NCBI RefSeq assembly: GCF_010668805.1
Contig: NZ_WUFT01000034.1
Span: 1-35,938 of the forward strand
Direction of reading: 5' to 3'
DNA: 35,938 bases
From: Rhizobium phaseoli
GTDB lineage: Bacteria > Pseudomonadota > Alphaproteobacteria > Rhizobiales > Rhizobiaceae
Below are positions 16,081 to 24,566 of this stretch, in pieces. A model generated the notes under the pieces. It was not told the DNA's origin. It saw only the letters and a list, made by a program, of their open reading frames with translations, and ran no database searches. Positions within the stretch are counted from its first letter, which is position 1. The number at the start of each line of letters is the position of its first letter. Position numbers and translations under genes: made by a program.

Positions 16081-16824
16081 ATGACGAGCGGAACTGTCAG
16101 GCGGACCCGCATACTTGTCGTAGACGACGATGTCCGGATCCAAAGAATGCTCGCACAATATCTCGGCGAGGAAGGGTTCGACGTCGACGTGGCCGGCGGC
16201 AGCTCGCAGATGCGCGCCAGAATGGCGGGTACGAAATTCGACGCCGTCCTGCTCGATCTCGTTCTGCCGGGAGACTGCGACGGGCTCCAGCTCGCCAGGG
16301 AGATTCGTGCCAGCTCGGACGTTCCCATCATCATGCTATCCGGCCGCGACGATGTGATGGACCGCGTCGTCGGTCTGGAGGTCGGCGCGGACGACTACAT
16401 AGGCAAGCCATTCCATCTCCGCGAGGTGCTCGCCCGCGTGAGGACGGTCCTTCGAAGACGCACCATCACCGATGAAGCCGCACCCCCGGAAGCCGACGTG
16501 CTGCGCTTCGCAGGGTGGCGGCTTGATGTGGAACGAAGGTCGGTGATCAACCCGGCCGGTGACGAGGTGGCGATGTCGACGGGGGAGTTCGACATGCTGC
16601 ATGTGTTCGCCACCCATGCCGGGCGCGTCATGACGCGCGACATGCTGATGGACTTGACGCACAAGCGTGGCCGTGACGGCTTCGACCGCACCATCGACGC
16701 GCTGATCGTCAGGCTGCGGCGCAAGATAGAGACGAATCCGACCAATCCGAGCCTGATCAAGTCCGTCCGCGGCGTCGGCTATCTCTTCACAGCAAGGCCG
16801 GAGACGGTTTCTGGTCGACCCTGA
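16081..16824 (+). CDS. fxkR: OmpR/PhoB-type response regulator, FxkR-like
   Basis: A 247-residue regulator: receiver domain with acidic pair Asp15-Asp16, phospho-acceptor Asp59 (LLDLVLPG), switch Ser87 and Lys109 (GKPF), then a winged-helix trans_reg_C domain ending in RGVGYLFTA. It is divergent from fixK, which is followed by hfixL. That gene set is the hFixL-FxkR-FixK signalling circuit described in R. etli, where an OmpR-type protein rather than FixJ links kinase to fixK. The ribosome site before the ATG at 16081 is poor. Its 3' end overlaps the converging gene by 38 bases. The symbol is given by family and context, not by direct comparison. Confidence 0.82.
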   Translation: MTSGTVRRTRILVVDDDVRIQRMLAQYLGEEGFDVDVAGGSSQMRARMAGTKFDAVLLDLVLPGDCDGLQLAREIRASSDVPIIMLSGRDDVMDRVVGLEVGADDYIGKPFHLREVLARVRTVLRRRTITDEAAPPEADVLRFAGWRLDVERRSVINPAGDEVAMSTGEFDMLHVFATHAGRVMTRDMLMDLTHKRGRDGFDRTIDALIVRLRRKIETNPTNPSLIKSVRGVGYLFTARPETVSGRP

Positions 16825-17230
16825 CCATCAGGCCATGATCCCACCGACAAAATTTGTCCTCGTCTTCCATCTCCGCGAAATCGCTTGGAAACCGCCCCCA
16901 GAGCCGCATGAAATCGCATCCCGCCGATCGCCTTCTCAACGAGGTGAACAGGACGTCCGCGACGGTCACGTCGTCGATGACGCTCGCCGCCACGAAGATC
17001 GGAACGTCCATCAATCGTCCGGCGATCGGATGCGTGCCGATCCTGTACGCGGCCAGCCCACGCACATAGCCTGCCGGATCCTTTAGCGAGACGAGCGTCC
17101 ACCGATCGGCGCTCGCCACGACTTCCGCCCAATCGTCGGCAGAAAAGCACGGAGCCGCCACCTGGATCAGGCTGTAGGCGCGCGGCGCATCGTCCGTATG
17201 GAGCAGGTGGACTCGATATCCCGACGTCAT
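16787..17230 (-). CDS. GNAT-like protein of unknown substrate
   Basis: A 147-residue soluble protein. The order of segments (YRVHLLHTDDAPRAYSLIQ, WTLVSLKDPAGYVRGLAAYRI, MDVPIFVAASVIDDVTVADV, then a helix and a final strand) suggests an acetyltransferase-like fold, but the acetyl-CoA loop (Q/RxxGxG/A) is not clear, so the assignment is tentative. GAGGAGG gives a strong ribosome site for the ATG at 17230. A FixK-type box at 17285 is 61 bp upstream. It converges on and slightly overlaps fxkR, which makes it a stable neighbour of the regulatory core. Confidence 0.72.
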   Translation of the reverse strand: MTSGYRVHLLHTDDAPRAYSLIQVAAPCFSADDWAEVVASADRWTLVSLKDPAGYVRGLAAYRIGTHPIAGRLMDVPIFVAASVIDDVTVADVLFTSLRRRSAGCDFMRLWGRFPSDFAEMEDEDKFCRWDHGLMVRVDQKPSPALL

Positions 17231-17284
17231 GACGTTTTCCTCCTCGATCGAGAGGAATGTTCGCATGGTCCTGCGGTCGGGGCC

Positions 17285-17298
17285 TTGTCCCAGGTCAA
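17285..17298 (-). promoter_or_regulatory. FixK/Fnr-type box for the GNAT-like gene
   Basis: TTGTCCCAGGTCAA, a weaker left half, centred 61 bp before the start at 17230. Confidence 0.55.
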
Positions 17299-17339
17299 TC
17301 CTGAGCCTGGGGAGACTCGAAAGACAAAAGACTTGGCGA

Positions 17340-17353
17340 TTGACGGCGATCAA
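17340..17353 (+). promoter_or_regulatory. FixK/Fnr-type box for hsp20
   Basis: TTGACGGCGATCAA, centred 87 bp before the start at 17434. It pairs with the box at 17285 in the same divergent promoter. Confidence 0.72.
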
Positions 17354-17433
17354 AGACCGCGAATGCAATCGACTGTTCTATGTGCGCATCGCCGCCTGTG
17401 AACGACGGCATTCTTGAGAGAAGGAGAATGACA

Positions 17434-17943
17434 ATGGCAGACTCTGCATCGAAACTTTCCGTAAAGACAGAAGCAAGGCCGGCGGCGCCCGCCGACCGCT
17501 GGTGGCCCCTCGACAGCCTCCGGTCCGAGATCGACCGCGTCTTCAGCGACTTCGGGAGTCCGTCGATTTTCGACCGGGCATTCAGCAGGATGCCGGCCGC
17601 TTTCTCGCGCGGCATGCTAGCCGTCGACCTCGTTGAATCCGACAAGGCCTTCGAGCTGTCGGCCGAGCTTCCGGGCGTGGACGCCAAGGATCTCGAGGTC
17701 ACGCTCGCCGACGGGGTTCTCACCATCAAGGGCGAGAAGAACGAGACCAAGGAGGAGAAGGAAAACGACTACTACCTCTCCGAACGGCGTTACGGATCCT
17801 TCCATCGAAGCCTGGAATTGCCGCGCGGCGTGGACAGCGAGAAGATCGAGGCGAACTTCTCCAACGGCCTTCTCAAGGTCTCGCTGCCGAAGACGCCAGA
17901 GCGGCAGCAGAACGGCAGGAAGATCACTGTCAAGGCGGCCTGA
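17434..17943 (+). CDS. Small heat-shock protein, Hsp20/alpha-crystallin family
   Basis: A 169-residue ATP-independent holdase chaperone. The alpha-crystallin domain runs from about 60 to 155: VDLVESDKAFELSAELPGV, then DGVLTIKGEK, then a strand containing YGSFHRSLELP, and the closing NGLLKVSLPK with the I/V-x-I-type tail KITVKAA. The start at 17434 lies seven bases after GGAG; an ATG six bases earlier is too close to it. A strong terminator follows at 17993-18022. Hsp20 (HspX) is also a hallmark of the mycobacterial hypoxia regulon. Confidence 0.94.
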   Translation: MADSASKLSVKTEARPAAPADRWWPLDSLRSEIDRVFSDFGSPSIFDRAFSRMPAAFSRGMLAVDLVESDKAFELSAELPGVDAKDLEVTLADGVLTIKGEKNETKEEKENDYYLSERRYGSFHRSLELPRGVDSEKIEANFSNGLLKVSLPKTPERQQNGRKITVKAA

Positions 17944-17992
17944 GGGTCAACCCTCCGCTACGCCGAGGGGGTGGCGTACGGTGGGCGCGGAG

Positions 17993-18022
17993 AGAGGGAG
18001 GGGGTGACCCCTCCCTCTTTTT
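17993..18022 (+). terminator. Rho-independent terminator after hsp20
   Basis: A perfect 11-bp stem (AGAGGGAGGGG / CCCCTCCCTCT) with loop GTGA, followed by TTTT. It ends at the stop codon of the converging BON gene. Confidence 0.9.
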
Positions 18023-18669
18023 CAGTTGATGCGGATGTGGTTCTCGACGGTGGCAACACCTGGAACAGACCAGGCCGTCCGCTCGGCGACGCCGCGCTCG
18101 TGCCAGGCGCGCACGCCGCCTTCGAGAACGACCTTGTCGTCCTGAACCTTGACCGAAATGCTGCCAGCGTCGACTTCGGCGCTCCTTTTCAGCGCGTCTT
18201 CAATCCGACGGCGGACGTCCGGCACCGTCGGGCACGGCCGTATCGTGAGCAGATTGAGGACGCCGACGACGCCACCGAGCTTCCTGACGGCATGCTCGGC
18301 GGCAGCTTTCTGGAACTGCCAGCGCACTTCGCCCGACAACGTCACCCAGCCGTCCTCGACCTTTACATGAACCGGTCCCTCCGGGAGCGCCGTGGTCCAG
18401 GCGATGATGTCGATCGCTCGCGATGCGATCTGGTCGTCCGCATGCTGCTTGTGACCTACGCGCCGCACCTCGATGTCCACGGCCACCGCCCGGACGCCCT
18501 TCACCCGCGCTGCAACCTCCTCCGCGGTCAGCTTCTCGGCATAGGTCGAGACATGACCGGAGAGGGTCGCGATGCCATCTTCCACCGACACGCCGATATG
18601 GGCGGCGTCGATGCTGGGTTCGAACGCCAGCTCGTCGAGTACGTCGTGTTGGATTTCTGGATCCGTCAT
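18022..18669 (-). CDS. Triple BON-domain protein (paralog)
   Basis: A 215-residue protein with three BON modules (GIATLSGHV, GWVTLSGEV, DKVVLEGGV cores). It has the same length and layout as the protein at 12341-12988 and shares FEPSIDAA and TYAEK near the N-terminus, so the two are an old duplication within the island. No signal peptide is seen. AGGAGG precedes the ATG at 18669. The FixK-type box at 18741 is 78 bp upstream. Likely membrane-associated stress protein (inference). Confidence 0.9.
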   Translation of the reverse strand: MTDPEIQHDVLDELAFEPSIDAAHIGVSVEDGIATLSGHVSTYAEKLTAEEVAARVKGVRAVAVDIEVRRVGHKQHADDQIASRAIDIIAWTTALPEGPVHVKVEDGWVTLSGEVRWQFQKAAAEHAVRKLGGVVGVLNLLTIRPCPTVPDVRRRIEDALKRSAEVDAGSISVKVQDDKVVLEGGVRAWHERGVAERTAWSVPGVATVENHIRIN

Positions 18670-18740
18670 TTCTACCTCCTGTTGGGTTCCGAAGCCTGGT
18701 GGCCTCGCGGGGTATGATGCGCCATCCGAAATTTCGCGCG

Positions 18741-18754
18741 TTGCGCTTGGTCAA
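18741..18754 (-). promoter_or_regulatory. FixK/Fnr-type box for the second BON gene
   Basis: TTGCGCTTGGTCAA, centred 78 bp before the start at 18669. Confidence 0.6.
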
Positions 18755-18817
18755 TTGGACCTGGCGACGGCCCGCATCTCACCGAACTTTACCGTCAGGC
18801 TAGCCGCGAACGTGTCT

Positions 18818-18831
18818 TTGACCTTCGTCAA
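18818..18831 (+). promoter_or_regulatory. FixK/Fnr-type box for the exonuclease-ackA-xfp operon
   Basis: TTGACCTTCGTCAA, centred 59 bp before the start at 18884. It is the only box upstream of a run of four closely packed genes. Confidence 0.74.
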
Positions 18832-18883
18832 CGTGCGGTCGTCCGAGGTGCCATAAAGTGCCCGACAACACATAGGAGTTGTC

Positions 18884-20521
18884 ATGGCCGATCCGATCCT
18901 TCACTTCCACGGCGCCGCAGGGTCGGTCACCGGGTCGAGCTTCCTTTTGGAGACCGGTGGCACGCGCATTCTGATCGACTGCGGAATGTTCCAAGGCTCG
19001 AAGTCGGAGAAGGAGCTCAACTACAAGCCATTCCCCTTCGTACCATCGCGGATCGACGCAGTGCTGCTCACGCATGCGCACATCGACCATTCGGGCCTGC
19101 TTCCGAAGCTCGCGAAGGCGGGATATGGCGGGCCAATCTTTGCAACGGCAGCAACGATCGACCTTTGCACGATCATGCTCCAGGATTCGGGTCATATCCA
19201 GGAGTCGGAGGTCCGACAGCTCAACGGAAGGAATCGTAGAAGGGCGCGAGCGACGGTGGAGCCCATCTATACCGCCGACGACGCCCGCAGCATGCTGCCG
19301 CAGTTCATCGCGGTCGAGTATGGCGAGTGGCGGGAGACCGTCGGCGGCGTAAGGTTCCGCTACTGGAATGCCGGACATCTGATGGGTTCGGCATCCATCG
19401 AAGTCGAGACGCCCGGCGCCGACGGGGCGACAAGAATTTTGTTCTCGGGCGACGTCGGCGCGAGCAACAAGCTGTTCGAAAACCTCCCTCTGGCGCCTTC
19501 CGGGGTCGATTACCTCATCTGCGAAAGCACATACGGAGACAGGGAACGGGAAGAGTACGCCCTGAAAGATCGACGGGACCGGCTGCGCGAAGTGGTGGCG
19601 AGCTCGAACAGCCCCGGCGGGGTTCTCCTCATTCCCTCCTTCGCCGTCGAGAGGACGCAGGAGGTGCTGACCGATCTCGTCGCGCTCATGGACGAAGGAG
19701 AGGTGCCGCGGTGCCCAATCATGATTGACTCGCCGCTCGCGTCGCGAGCGACCGAGGCATTCAAGAAGCATGCGGCGGACCTCGGTCACGGCGGCAAGGC
19801 GTTCCTTCGCGCGCTCAACGCGCCGAACGTCCGCTTCACCGAGACGGCCGAGCAGTCGAAGGCCCTCGATCTCGTCCGTGGCTTTCACATCATCATCGCG
19901 GCAAGCGGAATGTGCGAAGCGGGGCGGATCCGCCACCGCCTGAAGAACTGGCTCTGGCGGCCGGAGTGCACCGTGCTGTTCGTCGGGTTCCAGGCGGCGG
20001 GGACGCTCGGCCGCATCCTGCAGGAGGGCACGACCGACGTCCGAATCCAGGGCGAGGAGATTCACGTCTGCGCCAGGATGGCCACGCTCGACGCCTACAG
20101 CGGACATGCCGATGCAAGCGAACTGGATGCGTGGGTTGCCGGTCGGGAACCGATCCGGAAGGCGATCTTCCTTGTCCATGGAGAGGAGAGCGCTCGTCAA
20201 GCGATGTCCGCCCGGCTCCCGAAGCAAGTTTCCTTAAAGGTCGTCTGCCCGTCTTTGGACGACGCCTACGAGCTTTCACCGGCGGGTGCACGCCTCATCG
20301 AAGACACGACGCCCGCACGTATCAAGCCGGTCGTGTCCGGCAAACCCGACTGGAACAACGACTATCAGCGGTTCGTTCTGGACCTGTCCGATCGTCTGAA
20401 ATCCGTCGCCGACGAGAAGGGTCGCGCGGTCGTGCTGCGCAGGCTTCGACGCGCACTGGACCCGGACGATGTTTCGGCGGCCGAAGGGAGGAGAGACGGC
20501 AATGTTAATCATGGATCGTGA
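18884..20521 (+). CDS. Metallo-beta-lactamase/beta-CASP RNA exonuclease-like protein
   Basis: A 545-residue protein. The metallo-beta-lactamase motif is His64-x-His66-x-Asp68-His69 (THAHIDHSG), followed by GHLMGSAS and the GDVG aspartate. The beta-CASP and RMMBL parts include PSFAVERTQE, SGMCEAG and DAYSGHADASEL. It resembles YSH1/CPSF-type enzymes that process RNA and usually have ~450 residues; the last ~80 residues (after KPVVSGKP) form an extra C-terminal extension. AGGAG precedes the ATG at 18884. It opens an operon with an unknown gene, acetate kinase and phosphoketolase, which is an unexpected pairing of RNA processing with carbon metabolism. Confidence 0.9.
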   Translation: MADPILHFHGAAGSVTGSSFLLETGGTRILIDCGMFQGSKSEKELNYKPFPFVPSRIDAVLLTHAHIDHSGLLPKLAKAGYGGPIFATAATIDLCTIMLQDSGHIQESEVRQLNGRNRRRARATVEPIYTADDARSMLPQFIAVEYGEWRETVGGVRFRYWNAGHLMGSASIEVETPGADGATRILFSGDVGASNKLFENLPLAPSGVDYLICESTYGDREREEYALKDRRDRLREVVASSNSPGGVLLIPSFAVERTQEVLTDLVALMDEGEVPRCPIMIDSPLASRATEAFKKHAADLGHGGKAFLRALNAPNVRFTETAEQSKALDLVRGFHIIIAASGMCEAGRIRHRLKNWLWRPECTVLFVGFQAAGTLGRILQEGTTDVRIQGEEIHVCARMATLDAYSGHADASELDAWVAGREPIRKAIFLVHGEESARQAMSARLPKQVSLKVVCPSLDDAYELSPAGARLIEDTTPARIKPVVSGKPDWNNDYQRFVLDLSDRLKSVADEKGRAVVLRRLRRALDPDDVSAAEGRRDGNVNHGS

Positions 20522-20855
20522 CTGCAAGCGCGGCGGAGAACGCTTCGCGATACCGACCCAGGGTGAGGTGCAAGGCAAGCTTACCGTCCTGGAGGTCGTC
20601 GCTATAACCTGCCTGAGGGAGGTTCTCGCTTCGAAGAATGCCTTTGCGGTCGCTGCGTTAAAGAAGAAGGTCCTGCGGGCCATGAAGGAGCAGTGCGCGC
20701 CGTTCGGTCTGTCGTCTGAAGACGAGACGTCCGTCCTCGAGTACGCATGCGAGTTCTTCGAAGAGGCAAGCAAGGAGGCAGCCAGGCAGGCAGCAAGGAA
20801 GGTGGCTGCGAAGTCTGCTGGGACGGCACGCTCCAGGGCTTCGGGCCATGGATAG
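20502..20855 (+). CDS. Protein of unknown function between exonuclease and acetate kinase
   Basis: I do not recognise this 117-residue protein. It begins MLIMDRDCKRGGERFAIPTQ, has a predicted helical core (VLEVVAITCLREVLASKNAF, AALKKKVLRAMKEQ), and a long lysine/alanine-rich C-terminal helix (EEASKEAARQAARKVAAKSA). The C-terminal run resembles a basic nucleic-acid- or surface-binding tail. It overlaps the upstream gene by 20 bases and acetate kinase by 8, so it is translationally coupled to both. GGAG lies upstream of the ATG at 20502. Its fixed place in the operon suggests a link to one of the two neighbours. Confidence 0.7.
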   Translation: MLIMDRDCKRGGERFAIPTQGEVQGKLTVLEVVAITCLREVLASKNAFAVAALKKKVLRAMKEQCAPFGLSSEDETSVLEYACEFFEEASKEAARQAARKVAAKSAGTARSRASGHG

Positions 20856-22020
20856 GGTTGCCGTCACTTTCAATGCCGGGTCCTCCAGCCTCAAGGTCGG
20901 CGTCTTCAGGCTGAAGGACGGTCGGGCACTCCGGCTGGGAGGCGGTGTTGCCACGCTCGGAGACCACTCAAGATTCACATTCCGATTTTCTAACGGGGAC
21001 GAGACTGTCAATCTTCCGTCCGGGACAGCGATCGACGCGCGGCTGGTTTCGCAGGTCGTCGATTGCATCGTCCGCAGAGGATTCGACCCCGTGGTTGCCG
21101 GCCATCGCATCGTCCATGGGGGACAGGTCTTCGATGGCCCCGTTCTGCTGGAACCCAAGGTCGTCCTCAGGATGGAAGACCTGACGCATCTTGCGCCGGT
21201 GCACCTCCCTCCTGCGCTTGCCATCATCCGCGAAGTCCGGAGCGCATATCCGGACATACCGCAGACCGCGTCCTTCGATACCGCATTCCATTCGTCGCAG
21301 AGCAGTCTTGCCGCACGGCTCGCCATTCCAAGAGAGCTGCACGACGCCGGGGTCCGCAGATACGGCTTCCACGGTCTTTCCTATAAATACGTCGCCGGCG
21401 AACTCAGGAAACACGATCCCGACCTGGCCGCCGGCCGTGTCATCTGTGCGCATCTTGGAAGCGGCGCGAGCCTCTGCGGCATGGTCGACAGCGTGAGCAT
21501 AGACGCCAGCATGGGCTTCTCCCCGCTGGACGGAATTCCGATGTCGACCCGGCCAGGCTCGCTCGATCCGGGCGCCGTCGTCCATCTTCTGCGCAACAAT
21601 TTCCACGACGCGGATCGTCTTGAGGATTTCCTCTATCACCGTTGCGGCCTGCTCGGCGTCTCCGGCAAAAGCGGCGACGTCCGTGTCCTGCTGCAGGACT
21701 TCCATCCGGCATCCAGGGAAGCCCTCGACCTCTTCTGCTTCAGGATTGCCGGCGAGATAGGAAGGCTCGCCGTCTCTCTGGGCGGCGTGGACGCCGTCGT
21801 CTTCACCGCCGGCATAGGCGAGCATCAGCCAGAGATACGCACTGGCGTCGCCCACCATCTGGCTTGGCTGGGTCTCTCGTTGAGCGAGCCCGCGAACAAG
21901 ATGAACGCGACCGTGATCAGCGGAAGAGAAAGCGAAATCGTCGCCCTCGTCATTCCGACCGACGAGGAACAGGTGATCGCCGACGAAGCGATCGAAGTCA
22001 TCAGCCGCCACAGGCTTTAA
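20848..22020 (+). CDS. ackA: Acetate kinase
   Basis: A 390-residue ASKHA-fold kinase that makes ATP from acetyl phosphate and ADP, releasing acetate. Motifs: NAGSSSLK near residue 9, GHRIVHGG near 87, FDTAFHSS, RYGFHGLSYKYV, HLGSGASLC, GIPMSTRPGSLDPG and FTAGIGEHQPEIR. Length matches the family. It overlaps the preceding gene by 8 bases and is followed 10 bases later by phosphoketolase, which supplies acetyl phosphate. Together they yield substrate-level ATP without respiration, consistent with the FixK-type control of the operon. Confidence 0.95.
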   Translation: MDRVAVTFNAGSSSLKVGVFRLKDGRALRLGGGVATLGDHSRFTFRFSNGDETVNLPSGTAIDARLVSQVVDCIVRRGFDPVVAGHRIVHGGQVFDGPVLLEPKVVLRMEDLTHLAPVHLPPALAIIREVRSAYPDIPQTASFDTAFHSSQSSLAARLAIPRELHDAGVRRYGFHGLSYKYVAGELRKHDPDLAAGRVICAHLGSGASLCGMVDSVSIDASMGFSPLDGIPMSTRPGSLDPGAVVHLLRNNFHDADRLEDFLYHRCGLLGVSGKSGDVRVLLQDFHPASREALDLFCFRIAGEIGRLAVSLGGVDAVVFTAGIGEHQPEIRTGVAHHLAWLGLSLSEPANKMNATVISGRESEIVALVIPTDEEQVIADEAIEVISRHRL

Positions 22021-22030
22021 GGATACCAAC

Positions 22031-24412
22031 ATGTCTGAACGTAGAAGCCCACCGCCCACCGAGCGCGAGCTCGAACTCATCGACCGCTACTGGCGGGCCG
22101 CCAACTATCTGTCCATCGGCCAGATCTATCTCATGGACAATCCGCTTCTGCGCGAGCCGCTTCGGCCGGAACACATCAAGCCCCGCCTTCTCGGACATTG
22201 GGGAACGACGCCCGGCCTCAACTTCATCTACGCCCATCTCAACCGCGTCATCAAGGCTCGGGACGGAGATGTCCTTTATGTGTGCGGGCCTGGCCACGGC
22301 GGGCCGGGAATGGTTGCCAACACCTATCTGGAGGGGACATACAGCGAGGTATATCCCGACATCTCGGAGGATGCCGATGGCATGCGTAAGCTGTTCAGGC
22401 AGTTTTCCTTTCCGGGAGGCATACCCAGCCACGTCGCCCCGGAGACCCCCGGTTCGATCCACGAAGGCGGCGAACTCGGATATGCGCTGGTCCACGCGTT
22501 CGGCGCCGCGTTCGACAATCCGGACCTCGTGGTAGCCTGCGTGGTCGGCGACGGCGAAGCGGAGACAGGACCTCTCGCGGCGGCTTGGCATTCGACGAAG
22601 TTTCTCAATCCTGCTCGCGACGGCGCGGTGCTGCCGATCCTGCACCTCAACGGCTACAAGATCGCCAATCCTACGATCCTGTCGAGGACCAGCGACGAGG
22701 ATCTCCGCAGCCTGTTCGTTGGATTTGGCTATGAGCCGATCTTCGTCGAGGGCCACGAGCCGGCGGACATGCATCGGCAGATGGCGGCCGCCTTCGACCG
22801 GGCCTTCGACGTCATCGAATCCTTGCAGGCGTCGGCGAGGAACGGGTCGCCCGCGGCCGGCGTGCCGCGGTGGCCCATGATCGTGCTTCGCAGCCCCAAG
22901 GGGTGGACCGGGCCGAAGGAGGTCGACGGCAAGAAGGTGGAGGGTTTCTGGCGCGCCCACCAGGTGCCCGTCGCCAATTGCCGCGGGGATGCCGGCCACC
23001 GAAAAATCCTTGAAGACTGGATGCGAAGCTATCATCCCGACGACCTGTTCGAAACGGACGGGCGGCTCAAGGACGAGTTGCGGGCCCTGGCGCCGACTGG
23101 TGAGAAGCGCATGGGAGCGACGCCGTACGCAAACGGCGGAAGGATGCGCAAGGAGCTGCAGCTACCGGAGATTCGCGACCACGCTGTCGCGATCGACGTT
23201 CGTGGCGCCACGCAGGTGCAGTCGACGGAGATTTTAGGACGGTATCTGCGGGACGTCATGCGGCTCAATGCCGAGGCCAAAAACTTCCGGATCTTCGGGC
23301 CGGACGAGACCGAGTCGAACCGGCTGGGCGCGGTGTTCGAGCAGACTGACCGCGTTTGGATGCAAGAGATCGAAGACTACGACGTCCATCTCGGCAGAGA
23401 CGGACGGGTCATGGAGGTTCTCAGCGAGCATCTCTGCCAGGGATGGCTGGAGGGATATCTCCTGACCGGCCGCCACGGCCTTTTCTCATGCTACGAGGCC
23501 TTCATCCACATCATCGACTCCATGTTCAACCAGCATGCCAAGTGGCTCAAGGTTTCGCGAGCATTGGATTGGCGGGAGCCGGTATCGTCTCTCAACTACC
23601 TCCTGACGTCGCATGTCTGGAGACAGGACCATAACGGCTTCTCGCATCAGGACCCCGGCTTCGTCGATCTGGTCGCCAACAAAAAGGCCGACATCGTCCG
23701 CATCTATCTACCGCCGGACGCCAACACGCTGCTGTGGGTCGGCGATCACTGCCTGAAGACATACGACCGCGTCAACGTGATCGTCGCCGGCAAGCAGCCG
23801 GAGTCCCAGTACCTGACGATCGACGAGGCGGTGAAGCATTGCGAGGAGGGCATTGGCGTCTGGGACTGGGCTAGCTTCGAGAACGATACGATCGCGCCGG
23901 ACGTAGTGATGGCATGTGCGGGCGACGTGCCGACCATGGAGATTCTAGCGGCCGTCATGCTGCTGCACGAGGCGATACCAGATCTCAAGATCAGGACGGT
24001 GAACGTCGTCGATCTGCTCGCGCTGCAGGATCCCAAGGAGCATCCCCATGGCCTCGACGATCGGCGGTTCGATGGTATCTTTACGAAGGACAGGCCGGTC
24101 ATCTTCGCCTACCACGGCTATCCCTATCTCATCCATCGGTTGACTTACCGGCGCACCAATCACGGCAACATTCACGTGCGCGGGTTCGTGGAGGAGGGAA
24201 CGACGACGACGCCATTCGACATGACCGTATTGAACGAGCTGGACAGGTATCATCTCGCTCTCGAGGCGATTGCGCGAGTGCCCGATCTCGCCGAAAAGGT
24301 GCCACACGTGATCGCAGACCTGCATGCAAAGCTCGACGAGCACCGGGCGTTCGTGCGGGAGCGTGGAGAAGACATGCCCGAGATCCAGAATTGGCGCTGG
24401 GCACGCTCCTAA
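22031..24412 (+). CDS. xfp: Xylulose-5-phosphate/fructose-6-phosphate phosphoketolase
   Basis: A 793-residue thiamine-diphosphate enzyme that splits xylulose 5-phosphate (or fructose 6-phosphate) with phosphate into acetyl phosphate and an aldose phosphate. Signatures: YLSIGQIYLMDNPLL and GHWGTTPGLNFIYAHLNR near the N-terminus, GPGHGGPGM, GIPSHVAPETPGSIHEGGEL, and the ThDP-binding GDGEAETGPLAAAWH ... HLNGYKIANPT. Length is typical. TAAGGAT precedes the ATG at 22031. It is the last gene of the operon beginning at 18884. With acetate kinase it forms a complete phosphoketolase bypass. Confidence 0.96.
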   Translation: MSERRSPPPTERELELIDRYWRAANYLSIGQIYLMDNPLLREPLRPEHIKPRLLGHWGTTPGLNFIYAHLNRVIKARDGDVLYVCGPGHGGPGMVANTYLEGTYSEVYPDISEDADGMRKLFRQFSFPGGIPSHVAPETPGSIHEGGELGYALVHAFGAAFDNPDLVVACVVGDGEAETGPLAAAWHSTKFLNPARDGAVLPILHLNGYKIANPTILSRTSDEDLRSLFVGFGYEPIFVEGHEPADMHRQMAAAFDRAFDVIESLQASARNGSPAAGVPRWPMIVLRSPKGWTGPKEVDGKKVEGFWRAHQVPVANCRGDAGHRKILEDWMRSYHPDDLFETDGRLKDELRALAPTGEKRMGATPYANGGRMRKELQLPEIRDHAVAIDVRGATQVQSTEILGRYLRDVMRLNAEAKNFRIFGPDETESNRLGAVFEQTDRVWMQEIEDYDVHLGRDGRVMEVLSEHLCQGWLEGYLLTGRHGLFSCYEAFIHIIDSMFNQHAKWLKVSRALDWREPVSSLNYLLTSHVWRQDHNGFSHQDPGFVDLVANKKADIVRIYLPPDANTLLWVGDHCLKTYDRVNVIVAGKQPESQYLTIDEAVKHCEEGIGVWDWASFENDTIAPDVVMACAGDVPTMEILAAVMLLHEAIPDLKIRTVNVVDLLALQDPKEHPHGLDDRRFDGIFTKDRPVIFAYHGYPYLIHRLTYRRTNHGNIHVRGFVEEGTTTTPFDMTVLNELDRYHLALEAIARVPDLAEKVPHVIADLHAKLDEHRAFVRERGEDMPEIQNWRWARS

Positions 24413-24566
24413 GGCGACTGAGCACTTTGTTTGGAAATCGCTGTTGAGAGATCCGCCAATCTTGAAAATACGGGACCTGCGGATCAAGCAAAAAGTGAAA
24501 CCATAACACTCGACCATCGGAGCCGGGGCGCACGGCTTCAATAGATAGTGAGTTGGAGGACGAGCC

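Noticed and set aside
18800..20227. A 475-codon open frame on the minus strand
   Set aside because: It lies antisense to the clear exonuclease gene, is arginine/histidine-rich and matches no family; such frames are common shadows in GC-rich DNA.
20968..22080. A 370-codon minus-strand frame opposite acetate kinase
   Set aside because: Antisense to a certain gene, with no motifs and no ribosome site.
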